This document shows, in pieces, positions 42,329 through 49,400 of a stretch of 64,000 bases of DNA. The stretch comes from Stenotrophomonas sp. VV52. Its GTDB lineage: Bacteria > Pseudomonadota > Gammaproteobacteria > Xanthomonadales > Xanthomonadaceae. Each line of letters starts with the position of its first letter. The first letter of the stretch is position 1. The stretch spans positions 248,001 through 312,000 of the forward strand of contig NZ_PKQQ01000003.1 of the NCBI RefSeq assembly GCF_002893095.1, given 5' to 3'. The position numbers and the translations under genes were made by a program. A model generated the notes under the pieces. That model was given only the letters and a program-made list of their open reading frames with translations. It was not told the DNA's origin and made no database searches.

Positions 42329-43208
42329 TGCCGGCCCTCCGTGCGCGGAGGATGTCGATCGCCTCGTCGGCGGCGCTGACGTTGGACTGGGTCTGGTCCT
42401 GCTGCATGGCGCTGGTCTGGGTCACTTGGCGCCCGGTCGCCCACTGGGTCCGGTACGCCTCACACCGCGCCAGCAGCGCCCCCAGGTCGTGCATGTTCTG
42501 GACGACGTAGCGCTCGTTGACCGTCAGGAACCACGCGGCCACCAGCGGCGCCTCGACGTGGCCCAGGCGCTTCACCAGCTGCTTCACGTTGCCGTTGACC
42601 TTGGCATTGCGCACCGGGGTCACGCCGTGGCGCTCACCGTAGGCCCGGGCATACGCCGTCCACGTTGCTCGGCAAGCGGCCTGGACCTCGGTTTCGGAAT
42701 CCACCACCTGCGGCGCGGCCGACAGGCCCGCCGGCAATGACGGTTCTCCTGACGGTTCAATGAGGGTTATATGACGGTTAGGCGGCACGGGGCGCACCTC
42801 CAGACCTGCGCCCCGTGCCTCACCCCCTGCACCGGGCGCAGTACCACCTGCATCGGGCGCACCCCCTGCATGGGGCGCAGCACCTGCGCCCGGTGCATCC
42901 CCCGCTCTGCCAGTCTTCCGCTTGCCCTTCGGCGCGACGGCGGCGGCGTTGAACTTGGCCGGAGTGACCACGTAGACGTTGCTGCTGTTGAACCTGCGCT
43001 CCCGGGTCAGGATACCGACGGCTTCCAGATGGTCCATGGCGGTGCGCACAGCGCGCGCGGACATGCAGCAACGCTTACCGATGGTGGCAATGGCCGGCCA
43101 GCAGACGCCCTCGTCGTTGGCCTGGTCGGCTAGCGAGATCAGAACAGCTTTCTGTGTCACGCTCAGACCCTGCAGCGGCCAGCAGCTGCTCATGATGATT
43201 GTGGACAT
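42318..43208 (-). CDS. O-like replication initiator with winged-helix DNA-binding domain
   Basis: A 296-aa protein. The N-terminal HTH_36-type domain is SSCWPLQGLSVTQKAVLISL, then GVCWPAIATIGKRCCMSARA and VRTAMDHLEAVGILTRERRF. A Gly/Ala/Pro repeat linker (about residues 95-145) coincides with iteron-like DNA repeats. The C-terminal helical domain (KVNGNVKQLVKRLGHVEAPL) may recruit the loader. This layout copies lambda O, whose gene contains the origin. Confidence 0.78.
   Translation of the reverse strand: MSTIIMSSCWPLQGLSVTQKAVLISLADQANDEGVCWPAIATIGKRCCMSARAVRTAMDHLEAVGILTRERRFNSSNVYVVTPAKFNAAAVAPKGKRKTGRAGDAPGAGAAPHAGGAPDAGGTAPGAGGEARGAGLEVRPVPPNRHITLIEPSGEPSLPAGLSAAPQVVDSETEVQAACRATWTAYARAYGERHGVTPVRNAKVNGNVKQLVKRLGHVEAPLVAAWFLTVNERYVVQNMHDLGALLARCEAYRTQWATGRQVTQTSAMQQDQTQSNVSAADEAIDILRARRAGNAQ
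42805..42897. repeat. Iteron-like array inside the O-like gene (candidate origin)
   Basis: Five 15-bp units of the form CCTGCAyCGGGCGCA begin at 42805, 42826, 42847, 42865 and 42883 (spacing 21, 21, 18, 18). Units at 42805 and 42883 are variant (CCTGCGCCC-type). All spacings are multiples of 3, so they also encode Gly-Ala-Gly type protein repeats. Confidence 0.6.
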
Positions 43209-43291
43209 GTCAAGCGCCCCCGCTTAGAGACAGACGCTCTCTCGCCGGACTAGACTCCAATGACTTCCAGCAGCTTTCGAGGTATCCGAGG

Positions 43292-43630
43292 ATGTCCATC
43301 AGCGAACACGAGCAGCAGGACCAAACCTTTCTCACGCAGTTCTTCGACTTCCTCGAGAAGAATTCGGCAACGGATGCCGACGCCGCAGCCATGTCAGCCA
43401 AGAACAGGATGAGCTTCGTCAAACGGGACCCCGTCCAAATGAAAGCCCATTTCGAAGAGCTTGTTCTCGGACTCGGCACAAGTGACGCGGCAGAAGCGGC
43501 ATTCAAACAAGCTGTCCTCGCAGGGATCCAGTCACGCTCAAAGCTTGGGGCGCAAATCCCGGCATTGCGTGATGCCGCTGTCAGGCTCGGCGCACCGAGC
43601 TGGGCGATCCCGGCGCAGCTGAATATCTGA
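43292..43630 (+). CDS. Plus-strand cargo gene within the lytic early operon
   Basis: A 112-aa soluble helical protein, MSISEHEQQDQTFLTQFFDF at the start, with LGAQIPALRDAAVRLGAPSW near the end. It is transcribed against the surrounding early operon, with a GAGG ribosome site about 9 bases before the ATG and lower GC than its neighbours. This is typical of a moron expressed from the prophage. Unrecognised. Confidence 0.6.
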   Translation: MSISEHEQQDQTFLTQFFDFLEKNSATDADAAAMSAKNRMSFVKRDPVQMKAHFEELVLGLGTSDAAEAAFKQAVLAGIQSRSKLGAQIPALRDAAVRLGAPSWAIPAQLNI

Positions 43631-43694
43631 TTGGAACCTACCAGCGTGCTAGCGCAGCGCGCGTACGACCAAGCCAATGTGAGCGTCGACATTT

Positions 43695-44006
43695 TTAAAC
43701 CGCCAGTTCTAGGTTGTCGCCCGGGGCCACCGGCCACCAAGTGCATGCACTGCGCCCACTGACCTCGCAGGGCTTCTTCGGACCGCGCCACACCTGGGCG
43801 CCCTCTAGCAGTTCCGGGAGACGGCGGCCGAGCATGTAGCGGTCCAACCCGGCCGCCTTCGACAGCTCCATGCTGGTCATGCCGGGATAGCGCCTGACGG
43901 CGGCTGCAGCCTGACCCTGCTGTGCCTGCTGGATACCGCTGGCGGCAACGAAAGCCGCGGCGTCGTGGCTGGTGCTGATATGGGTGTTGCGGGCCAGAGC
44001 GCTCAT
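43695..44006 (-). CDS. Hypothetical early protein, possible DNA-binding
   Basis: A 103-aa protein. The middle part (RRYPGMTSMELSKAAGLDRY and onward to LEGAQVWRGP) reads as a small winged helix. It overlaps the CII-like gene by 4 bp (ATGA). Unrecognised beyond this. Confidence 0.6.
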   Translation of the reverse strand: MSALARNTHISTSHDAAAFVAASGIQQAQQGQAAAAVRRYPGMTSMELSKAAGLDRYMLGRRLPELLEGAQVWRGPKKPCEVSGRSACTWWPVAPGDNLELAV

Positions 44007-44533
44007 CGTTCCGCCCTCCCCTTCGCCGCAGCGCGCGCGACGTTGCGCTCCAAGCGGTGCGCCATGGTCCGTAGCGCGCGAGCTTCGCTGACCATCAACG
44101 CGGCCTCGTCGCTATCGATGTGGCGGTCTTCCATCGCGTCTACGGCAGTGCCGGTCAGGCGGCCCACCCGCGTGGTAATTTCCAGCAGCTTCAGCTGGAC
44201 GGCCCCGACCTCGTCCGCCCAGCCACCCTCTGGCGCCGGCGGCACAAGATCCACTGCCATGCCGAAGCGGCCGGCCAGCGCCTGCATCCACTCCAAGGCG
44301 TACTCGCTTCCGCCTGCTTTCTCCTGCATCCATTCAGTCAGCAGCTCGGCGATCTCGATCGATACCGACTCGCCCTCTAGGCCGCGCAGCTTCGCGCGCA
44401 GGGTCTCCGGGTGCATCGTCTTGCCGCGCCTGTCGGCCAGGTACGCGGCAGCGTCGGCCACGCCGCCGGGCGTCTTGCGCACGGAGTTGTAGAGGACGTC
44501 GAGCCAGTTGAGGGCGGATGTACGGCAGGTCAT
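44003..44533 (-). CDS. CII-like phage regulatory protein
   Basis: A 176-aa protein of the Phage_CP76/CII family. The segment WLDVLYNSVRKTPGGVADAA and GKTMHPETLRAKLRGLEGES is the helix-turn-helix region typical of these regulators. A helical C-terminus follows. In related phages it activates lysogeny promoters. It lies downstream of cro as expected. Confidence 0.8.
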   Translation of the reverse strand: MTCRTSALNWLDVLYNSVRKTPGGVADAAAYLADRRGKTMHPETLRAKLRGLEGESVSIEIAELLTEWMQEKAGGSEYALEWMQALAGRFGMAVDLVPPAPEGGWADEVGAVQLKLLEITTRVGRLTGTAVDAMEDRHIDSDEAALMVSEARALRTMAHRLERNVARAAAKGRAER

Positions 44534-44688
44534 GGGTCACCTTGGGAAGACGGGTGTTTCAAGGTTTCGGGGCGGGCCCGGCCGGCGCACGATGGGCGCC
44601 ATGGACGAATTCAAGTCAGGGATCGAGGGCGTCGCCCTCCTTGCGCTACGCTGGTTGTCTGAACAACAAAGCCCGCAAGGAGGGCGAC

Positions 44689-44949
44689 ATGGAGCTGATC
44701 GAGGACCCAACGTTCCTGAGCCTGTTCACTCAGGTCCAGGTTATGGACGCGGTATTGATGGCATCGCTCAAGTCGCATCCGCGACCGGCGGAGCTGCTGG
44801 AGCACATCGAGCAGAACATCGCTCTCGTTCGATCAGTGAGTGCGCAGCGGGCTGCGGAAGGGCCAATCGGCAAACTTGCCGACCAGCAGATGGGGCCGCA
44901 GGCGGAGGGTTGGTTGAGCTACGCCCGGAACGTCCTTGGTCCGGACTGA
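44689..44949 (+). CDS. Small plus-strand cargo protein near cro
   Basis: An 86-aa protein, MELIEDPTFLSLFTQVQVMD at the start, helical, with a very strong AAGGAGG ribosome site 6 bases before the ATG. It is opposite in direction to cro and CII. It could be expressed in the lysogen. Unrecognised. Confidence 0.65.
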   Translation: MELIEDPTFLSLFTQVQVMDAVLMASLKSHPRPAELLEHIEQNIALVRSVSAQRAAEGPIGKLADQQMGPQAEGWLSYARNVLGPD

Positions 44950-45106
44950 CGCCTTTCACCCGCAGCGATTGCCGCGAAAGCTCGTCGAAGAACTCTCGCG
45001 AAACGCGCTCGCCTTCAGCCCGAGCGGCCAGTTCCTGCACCGACGGCCGGTTTAACCAATCCCGCAGCCACAGCCGCAGGTTCCACTTATCGGATAGCGC
45101 GCGCAT
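44768..45106 (-). CDS. Possible small gene following cro
   Basis: An open frame of 112 codons starting MRALSDKWNLRLWLRDWLNR just after the cro stop. The first about 55 residues look protein-like. The remainder is Pro/Ala/Arg-rich and lies antisense to the well-supported 86-aa gene, so the real extent is doubtful. It could be a shorter gene truncated by neighbour acquisition. Confidence 0.35.
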   Translation of the reverse strand: MRALSDKWNLRLWLRDWLNRPSVQELAARAEGERVSREFFDELSRQSLRVKGVSPDQGRSGRSSTNPPPAAPSAGRQVCRLALPQPAAHSLIERERCSARCAPAAPPVADAT

Positions 45107-45107
45107 A

Positions 45108-45584
45108 TCAGGCCACCTGCACTTGAATGACGCGGTCTGCGTCGGGATCGTTCGGGGCCGCGAGCGCGGCCGGTTGTTCTTCTTGGACACCAAGCAGCTG
45201 CAGCACCTTCGGCAAGGCAGGGACGCCCTGCTCATCTGGCCAGGCCTCGACCTGCTTAACCGGCAGCTGCAGGACCTTGGCCAAGTGGGCGTCGCTACTC
45301 AAACCGAGACGGGATCGCAGCGCGCGCTTGGTCACGGTGCTCTCAAGCACCCTGCCGGCGACTGCGCCCTGCCCTCCCGAGGCTTGCCCATTCGCAGGGC
45401 CGAATACCTCCGGACACAGCTCATGCCGGGATACTCCCGTCACCCCTTCGATTCGGATGACGTGCCCGGGCGGCACCCGGCGGCGTTTGCGCCAGTTGCT
45501 GACGGTGGACTGGACCACCCCCAGGGAATCGGCCAGCGAAGTGACCCCGCCAGCGGCTTTGACAGCTTTGTCGAGTGCGTCCAT
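45108..45584 (-). CDS. cro: Cro-like repressor (YdaS-type helix-turn-helix)
   Basis: A 158-aa protein. The N-terminal helix-turn-helix, MDALDKAVKAAGGVTSLADS then VVQSTVSNWRKRRRVPPGHV, is of the YdaS/Cro type. A C-terminal extension contains a second helix-turn-helix-like repeat (ALRSRLGLSSDAHLAKVLQL). It is divergent from the CI-like gene across an 82-bp operator region. The start at 45584 directly follows operator 1. Confidence 0.82.
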   Translation of the reverse strand: MDALDKAVKAAGGVTSLADSLGVVQSTVSNWRKRRRVPPGHVIRIEGVTGVSRHELCPEVFGPANGQASGGQGAVAGRVLESTVTKRALRSRLGLSSDAHLAKVLQLPVKQVEAWPDEQGVPALPKVLQLLGVQEEQPAALAAPNDPDADRVIQVQVA

Positions 45585-45594
45585 GGACGCTAGA

Positions 45595-45656
45595 ATCACA
45601 TATCGTGATCCTCGACGCAACACGTTTTGTGTTGGCTTAACATCACATCACGTGAA
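45595..45656. promoter_or_regulatory. Operator cluster oR (three sites)
   Basis: Three palindromes between cro and cI: ATCACATATCGTGAT (45595-45609), CAACACGTTTTGTGTTG (45618-45634) and ATCACATCACGTGAA (45642-45656). Centre spacing is 24 and 23 bp. The half-site matches that of the second cluster at 46500. Probably bound by both CI-like and Cro-like proteins to switch lysis and lysogeny. Confidence 0.8.
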
Positions 45657-45666
45657 GAATTGCCGG

Positions 45667-46164
45667 ATGGCCTTCTCCGACAATCTCCGCGCTGCCCGGC
45701 TTGCCCGTGGCATGACCCAAGAAGCTCTTGCCTTGGCCTGTGGCTGGTCTGGGCAAAGCCGCATTGCAAACTACGAATCGTCAGCACCCAGCGCGCGCGA
45801 GCCGAAAGTGTCGGAGGTCCCACTCCTGGCCAAGGCTCTAGGTGTCTCGGTGGCCTCCCTCTTCGGCGAGGCCCCGGCGTCTCATTCCTCGCGACCCGAT
45901 CCTGCCATTCTCGCCAGCACGTACCGCTTCCTTGTAGAAGCGTTCGCCACTATCGGGAAAGTCGTCGTCTTTGAAAACGAGGCTGACCTGTTTGCGGACG
46001 TTTACGAGTGGATTGCGGCCGACGACCGCCCGGCCGATCAACGGAACCTGGTGGATTTCGCGAAGTGGCGCGAGAAGCGCGATTTGGACAGAGGGCACGG
46101 AATAGATGAGCAAGACGGACGCGTTGCTGCACAAGCTGGTAGAAAGAATCAACGCAGCGCCTAA
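45667..46164 (+). CDS. CI-like repressor lacking a protease domain
   Basis: A 165-aa repressor. The N-terminal HTH_3 domain is MAFSDNLRAARLARGMTQEA, then WSGQSRIANYESSAPSA. There is no LexA-type Ser/Lys peptidase domain, so it cannot self-cleave by the RecA route. Induction may need an antirepressor, another protein, or the adjacent 113-aa protein. The start at 45667 has CCGG but no strong ribosome site, and there is little leader. Confidence 0.82.
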   Translation: MAFSDNLRAARLARGMTQEALALACGWSGQSRIANYESSAPSAREPKVSEVPLLAKALGVSVASLFGEAPASHSSRPDPAILASTYRFLVEAFATIGKVVVFENEADLFADVYEWIAADDRPADQRNLVDFAKWREKRDLDRGHGIDEQDGRVAAQAGRKNQRSA

Positions 46165-46447
46165 CGCGCCAACGGCATACGGCTCCATGCCGGTGCCGGC
46201 CAGATCCAGTTTTGACTCCGTCGTGCGTGAGAGCCATATCCGCATGATTCGTTCCCTGGCCCGAACGTATCGCCAGTTCGGCATGCAGTTGATCGTTGAT
46301 CAGGCAACGCTCGGGAAATCGGGAGTCGATGAGCTCTCGGACACAGAGCTCATTGCCCTGCACCGTGATTTGGACAGGGCCCGCGAGTGTATCCGCGACG
46401 ATGTATCGTTTGAAGAAGCCGGCATTCTTCGCAACAGCTTCGACTAA
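46106..46447 (+). CDS. Protein coupled to the repressor
   Basis: A 113-aa helical protein, MSKTDALLHKLVERINAAPN at the start, overlapping the repressor gene by 59 bp in another frame. LSDTELIALHRDLDRARECI is a helical charged segment. It may be a cofactor or antagonist of the repressor. Unrecognised. Confidence 0.65.
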   Translation: MSKTDALLHKLVERINAAPNAPTAYGSMPVPARSSFDSVVRESHIRMIRSLARTYRQFGMQLIVDQATLGKSGVDELSDTELIALHRDLDRARECIRDDVSFEEAGILRNSFD

Positions 46448-46455
46448 GCCGTCCC

Positions 46456-46485
46456 TTTCTGAACGACATCGTTCGCGTTCAGAAA
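46456..46485. repeat. Inverted repeat after the repressor operon
   Basis: TTTCTGAACG / CGTTCAGAAA, a perfect 10-bp stem with a 10-nt loop. The loop can form an alternative GAACG-acat-CGTTC hairpin with the left arm. No U-run follows. Possible weak terminator or regulatory RNA structure. Confidence 0.45.
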
Positions 46486-46499
46486 ACGAGCGCCGAAAC

Positions 46500-46538
46500 A
46501 TCACGTAACGTGTTGACTTAAAGATCACGCTTTGTGAT
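46500..46538 (+). promoter_or_regulatory. Operator cluster oL with early promoter
   Basis: ATCACGTAACGTGTT (46500-46514) and ATCACGCTTTGTGAT (46524-46538), centres 24 bp apart and sharing the half-sites of the oR cluster. TTGACT (46513-46518) lies between them as a -35 candidate for the rightward early operon; the -10 is not clear. Confidence 0.75.
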
Positions 46539-46594
46539 CCTAGTCCCGTCGCCCCCGTAGCAGCCCATCCGGGCCGGGGCACGGAGACCTTCCC

Positions 46595-47116
46595 GTGCAA
46601 ACAACTTCAGCGCAACCGGCAACCCTGGTGCTCGCGGTCGCTGCATTGATTCTCAATGTGTGGGCCGCCTTGCGTCTGTGGCGCCGCCGATGCGGGGCTG
46701 CGAAAGCCTGGCAGCCGTTACCTGAGCCGCTTGATCTTGGCGAACAACTCGATGCCGCACGCGGTCCTCGTGCTGCACCAGGAGAACCTCCCACTCTCAA
46801 TGTCAGCCAGCATCTGGGGCTGCGCCGCGATGCTCACGGCAGTGCGCGGTTCGAGCCGGAGCGGGAGCCGGGTGCGCTGCAAGTAATCTGTAATTACTGC
46901 GGCTCGCGTCTTGCTCCGCCGACCATGGCGGAACGCCACCTCGTTGATCGTTACCGGAAGGTAGCCGACGTTGACGACCTCAACGGCGCAAGTCCACGTG
47001 CCCGTACTCGGAATGAAAAGCGACGTGCAGCTGACCTTGAGCCGCACGGTGTCCTTCCGAATGAGCCAAACAGCGTTGAAGACGCCCAGCGTGGCGCCAA
47101 GCACTGCGAGTCCTAA
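46595..47116 (+). CDS. Possible first gene of the rightward early operon
   Basis: A GTG start with GGAG 9 bases upstream opens a frame whose first 45 residues contain a membrane span (LVLAVAALILNVWAALRLW). From 46718 on it is antisense to the better-supported minus gene and looks less protein-like. The true product may be a short membrane protein whose end I cannot fix. Confidence 0.3.
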   Translation: MQTTSAQPATLVLAVAALILNVWAALRLWRRRCGAAKAWQPLPEPLDLGEQLDAARGPRAAPGEPPTLNVSQHLGLRRDAHGSARFEPEREPGALQVICNYCGSRLAPPTMAERHLVDRYRKVADVDDLNGASPRARTRNEKRRAADLEPHGVLPNEPNSVEDAQRGAKHCES

Positions 47117-47140
47117 CGTCAGCCAATTCGTCCAGTTCAT
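46718..47140 (-). CDS. Membrane-anchored cargo protein (superinfection-exclusion candidate)
   Basis: A 140-aa protein. One N-terminal membrane span (WLTLGLAVLGATLGVFNAVW) is followed by an Ig-like beta-rich domain (VRLKVSCTSLFIPSTGTWTC, then VEVVNVGYLPVTINEVAFRH) and a Cys pair near the end. It is opposite to the surrounding early genes and so is likely transcribed in the lysogen. The topology suits a cell-envelope protein; exclusion of other phages is my inference. Confidence 0.65.
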   Translation of the reverse strand: MNWTNWLTLGLAVLGATLGVFNAVWLIRKDTVRLKVSCTSLFIPSTGTWTCAVEVVNVGYLPVTINEVAFRHGRRSKTRAAVITDYLQRTRLPLRLEPRTAVSIAAQPQMLADIESGRFSWCSTRTACGIELFAKIKRLR

Positions 47141-47189
47141 GGCCGAAGCATAACTGCGCCTCGCCCTGAATCGAAACCCAGGAGCTTCC

Positions 47190-47432
47190 ATGCCGCACCT
47201 CACCCTTAGCGCCCGCGCTCCCGCCGTCGTGGAAGCGCGCCCCCAGAACAACACCGTCGTTGTCAAAATTGGCGACGCTCTGCTCAGCCTTGAACCCGCC
47301 GACGTTCCCCAGCTCTGCCAAGACCTGTCCCGCGCAGCGCTGCAGTTGCACCGCCCCCGCATGGGCATGTTCCCGCGCCGGCCGCTGGAGCTGCAGCTCG
47401 GCAATGCCGACCTGGTCGAGGTGTCGGCATGA
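47190..47432 (+). CDS. Small early protein
   Basis: An 80-aa protein, MPHLTLSARAPAVVEARPQN at the start. Beta strands in the first half (NTVVVKIGDALLSLEP), then a helix. It overlaps the next gene by 4 bp (ATGA). Function unknown. Confidence 0.6.
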   Translation: MPHLTLSARAPAVVEARPQNNTVVVKIGDALLSLEPADVPQLCQDLSRAALQLHRPRMGMFPRRPLELQLGNADLVEVSA

Positions 47433-47737
47433 ACGCCCTTGCTGTGGCTGTGATCGACACCGAGATTGCGGACTGCCGCGCAACAGGGCACACGGGCAAC
47501 GTCGAGAGTCTGCTCGACGCGCGCGCCGCCGTCGCCGAGCTGATCGCAGCGGATGTCGAATACGACGCCGCCGGCGCCCACCGGCTGGACACCTACCGGC
47601 AGTGGAATAAGGATCACGGCCCCACCACGGCGGACGACGGGGACTTCGCGGTCCTGCATGCCGCCGACGCCCGCCTGGAAGCCGCGCGCGCTCGTCGACG
47701 TGCAGCGCTGAACGCCGCTCAAGGGGGTGCCGCATGA
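47429..47737 (+). CDS. Small helical early protein
   Basis: A 102-aa protein, MNALAVAVIDTEIADCRATG at the start, fully helical and Ala/Arg-rich, ending AALNAAQGGAA. Translationally coupled on both sides by 4-bp overlaps. Function unknown. Confidence 0.6.
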   Translation: MNALAVAVIDTEIADCRATGHTGNVESLLDARAAVAELIAADVEYDAAGAHRLDTYRQWNKDHGPTTADDGDFAVLHAADARLEAARARRRAALNAAQGGAA

Positions 47738-47931
47738 GCACCAACGTCTTCGATTTCCGCCAGTTCCAGACCGTTCGGGACAACGTCCGCGCTGCCGGCC
47801 TCAACCCAGCGCCGCTCTATCGCCAGCTGCTTGCGGAACAGCGCGCGGGCATGCGCGGCCAGGCGGTGGTCGCCGCCGCGCAGAAACTGAGCCGCCAGTT
47901 CCGCGACGACCTGTCGCCGGGTGCCGCGTGA
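47734..47931 (+). CDS. Small early protein
   Basis: A 65-aa protein, MSTNVFDFRQFQTVRDNVRA at the start, helical. It overlaps its neighbours by 4 bp on each side (ATGA and GTGA). Function unknown. Confidence 0.6.
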   Translation: MSTNVFDFRQFQTVRDNVRAAGLNPAPLYRQLLAEQRAGMRGQAVVAAAQKLSRQFRDDLSPGAA

Positions 47932-48071
47932 ACGCGGTCGCCTTCCTCTTGGGCGTCGCTATCGGCGCTGCTATTGCAGTGGCGGCGGCCGCAGCGTGGC
48001 TGGAGAGGAACCAATCCGAGCACTTCGAACGAATGCTGGAGCAGATCAAGTCGCTGGGGCCGCGCGCATGA
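47928..48071 (+). CDS. 47-aa membrane protein
   Basis: GTG start overlapping the previous stop. One hydrophobic Ala-rich span (NAVAFLLGVAIGAAIAVAAA) and a charged helical tail ending KSLGPRA. It overlaps the next start by 4 bp. Possibly an early membrane-active phage factor. Confidence 0.55.
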   Translation: MNAVAFLLGVAIGAAIAVAAAAAWLERNQSEHFERMLEQIKSLGPRA

Positions 48072-48613
48072 CGGCAGCTGCACCCATGACCGTGGCGGCT
48101 GTTGTGCGCGCCATGCGCCGCGCGGGCGCAGCTGGCGAGCCGGTGCCGGCCGCCGAGGTGGCAGCCTGGGGACGAACCTTCATGGTCCAGCTGTACGGCC
48201 CGCAGAAGCCCGTGCGAATCGAGTGCAGGCCCTTGTACTCGGTCGAGCCGTGGATCAAGGCAGAAGACGCTGACGTGATCCACGCGAGGCGCCGGAAGCT
48301 CGATATCCGCGCCCTGTATCTGCATCCCAAGGCCGAAAAGCCGGGAAAAGCCCACCGCTACAAGAACGACGTTTGCCAAGACTGCGGCGACGGTCACTTC
48401 TACGCAGGGCCCAACTGCGAGCCACTGGCACCGACTCCCGATAGTCGTGCCGCCCTCCCCTTCGACCCCTCCTGGTTCCGGGAGCCGCTGGAAGCGCTCC
48501 AGCGCTTCGCCACCAACAAGATCATCAGCCTCTCGGACGCATCGAAGTGGAAGCGAGAGACCGCCTACCTGCTCGAAAGACTCGAGCAGTACGACAAGGA
48601 AACCTTGGCATGA
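48068..48613 (+). CDS. Hypothetical early protein with a Cys-rich knuckle
   Basis: A 181-aa protein, MTAAAPMTVAAVVRAMRRAG at the start. A zinc-knuckle-like CQDCGDGHFYAGPNC lies in the middle and a helical C-terminal part follows (SKWKRETAYLLERLEQYD). It lies in the coupled early operon; nucleic-acid binding is possible. Unrecognised. Confidence 0.6.
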   Translation: MTAAAPMTVAAVVRAMRRAGAAGEPVPAAEVAAWGRTFMVQLYGPQKPVRIECRPLYSVEPWIKAEDADVIHARRRKLDIRALYLHPKAEKPGKAHRYKNDVCQDCGDGHFYAGPNCEPLAPTPDSRAALPFDPSWFREPLEALQRFATNKIISLSDASKWKRETAYLLERLEQYDKETLA

Positions 48614-49041
48614 CCACCGAGAGCAGCACCATCACCCCAGAAGATGCCGTCCGGAACCTGATCGTGTGCGACACACAGTTCGGCTGGGCGGGCGAAACCA
48701 CCCTCAACCTGCCCGAGCTGCTGGACCTGCAAAAGCGAGGCTGGTTGCAGAAGGGCCACGAGAACAACGAGTTCGACCTAACGGACGCCGGGCGCGCCGT
48801 CGTCGCCCAAGCGCTGCAGTTTGCGGTGCCGGCGACGCTGTCCACGGTGAAGCCCGGCGGCACCGTGCAGCTGGCCCAACCGGCGGCCTTCCCGCTGGTG
48901 GAACTGCTGGGCGTCCGCAACCACCTGCACATGCTCGCCACCACTATGGTGCCGAACTTCTGTGACCAGGCGGCAACGCTCCAAGACCAGGTCCAGAAGC
49001 TGATCGACGACCACCGCCGGGCGCCCGCTGAGGAACGCTAA
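48610..49041 (+). CDS. Hypothetical early protein
   Basis: A 143-aa protein, MTTESSTITPEDAVRNLIVC at the start. A winged-helix-like segment (LLDLQKRGWLQKGHENNEFD, then LTDAGRAVVAQALQ) is in the middle. It overlaps the previous stop by 4 bp. It is the last gene of the tightly coupled early block. Unrecognised. Confidence 0.62.
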   Translation: MTTESSTITPEDAVRNLIVCDTQFGWAGETTLNLPELLDLQKRGWLQKGHENNEFDLTDAGRAVVAQALQFAVPATLSTVKPGGTVQLAQPAAFPLVELLGVRNHLHMLATTMVPNFCDQAATLQDQVQKLIDDHRRAPAEER

Positions 49042-49097
49042 TGAAACGCGGGCGGAACCGCAAGCAAGGAGCAGGATTTCTCGGCCCTTGCACAGGT

Positions 49098-49388
49098 CTA
49101 TCTACCGGCGAGATGTGCTCCGGTCGGCTTCAAGCCAGCCACATCGGGGCGCAGTTCGTCACTCTCCGCCAGACCTTCGACTGTCTTGATCGCTTCGGTC
49201 ATCGCGGCCTCTTCGGAATCAAAGACGCTGCCGGAGCCGGGCGCACGCAGCTCATGGTCGCCAACGACTGCGACGATTGCCTCAATCCTGGTGTCACCGT
49301 CAGTCCCGACCCTGAGGCTGATGATGTACTGGGCGCCGGCGACTTCACCGGTGCGAGTCACAAGTTCGCTGTTTTCGATAGGGCTCAT
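49098..49388 (-). CDS. Minus-strand small protein before the methyltransferase
   Basis: A 96-aa acidic alpha/beta protein, MSPIENSELVTRTGEVAGAQ at the start, with YIISLRVGTDGDTRIEAIVA and a helical EEAAMTEAIKTVEGLA. GGAG lies 7 bases before the ATG. The opposite-strand open frame (49041-49775) has no protein-like order. Possible lysogenic gene. Unrecognised. Confidence 0.6.
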   Translation of the reverse strand: MSPIENSELVTRTGEVAGAQYIISLRVGTDGDTRIEAIVAVVGDHELRAPGSGSVFDSEEAAMTEAIKTVEGLAESDELRPDVAGLKPTGAHLAGR

Positions 49389-49400
49389 TGGGAAGCTCCG

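Noticed and set aside
42805..42897. Short-repeat array as a CRISPR
   Set aside because: Unit and spacer lengths (15 bp with 3-6 bp gaps) are far too small, and the array lies inside a coding sequence; iterons explain it better.
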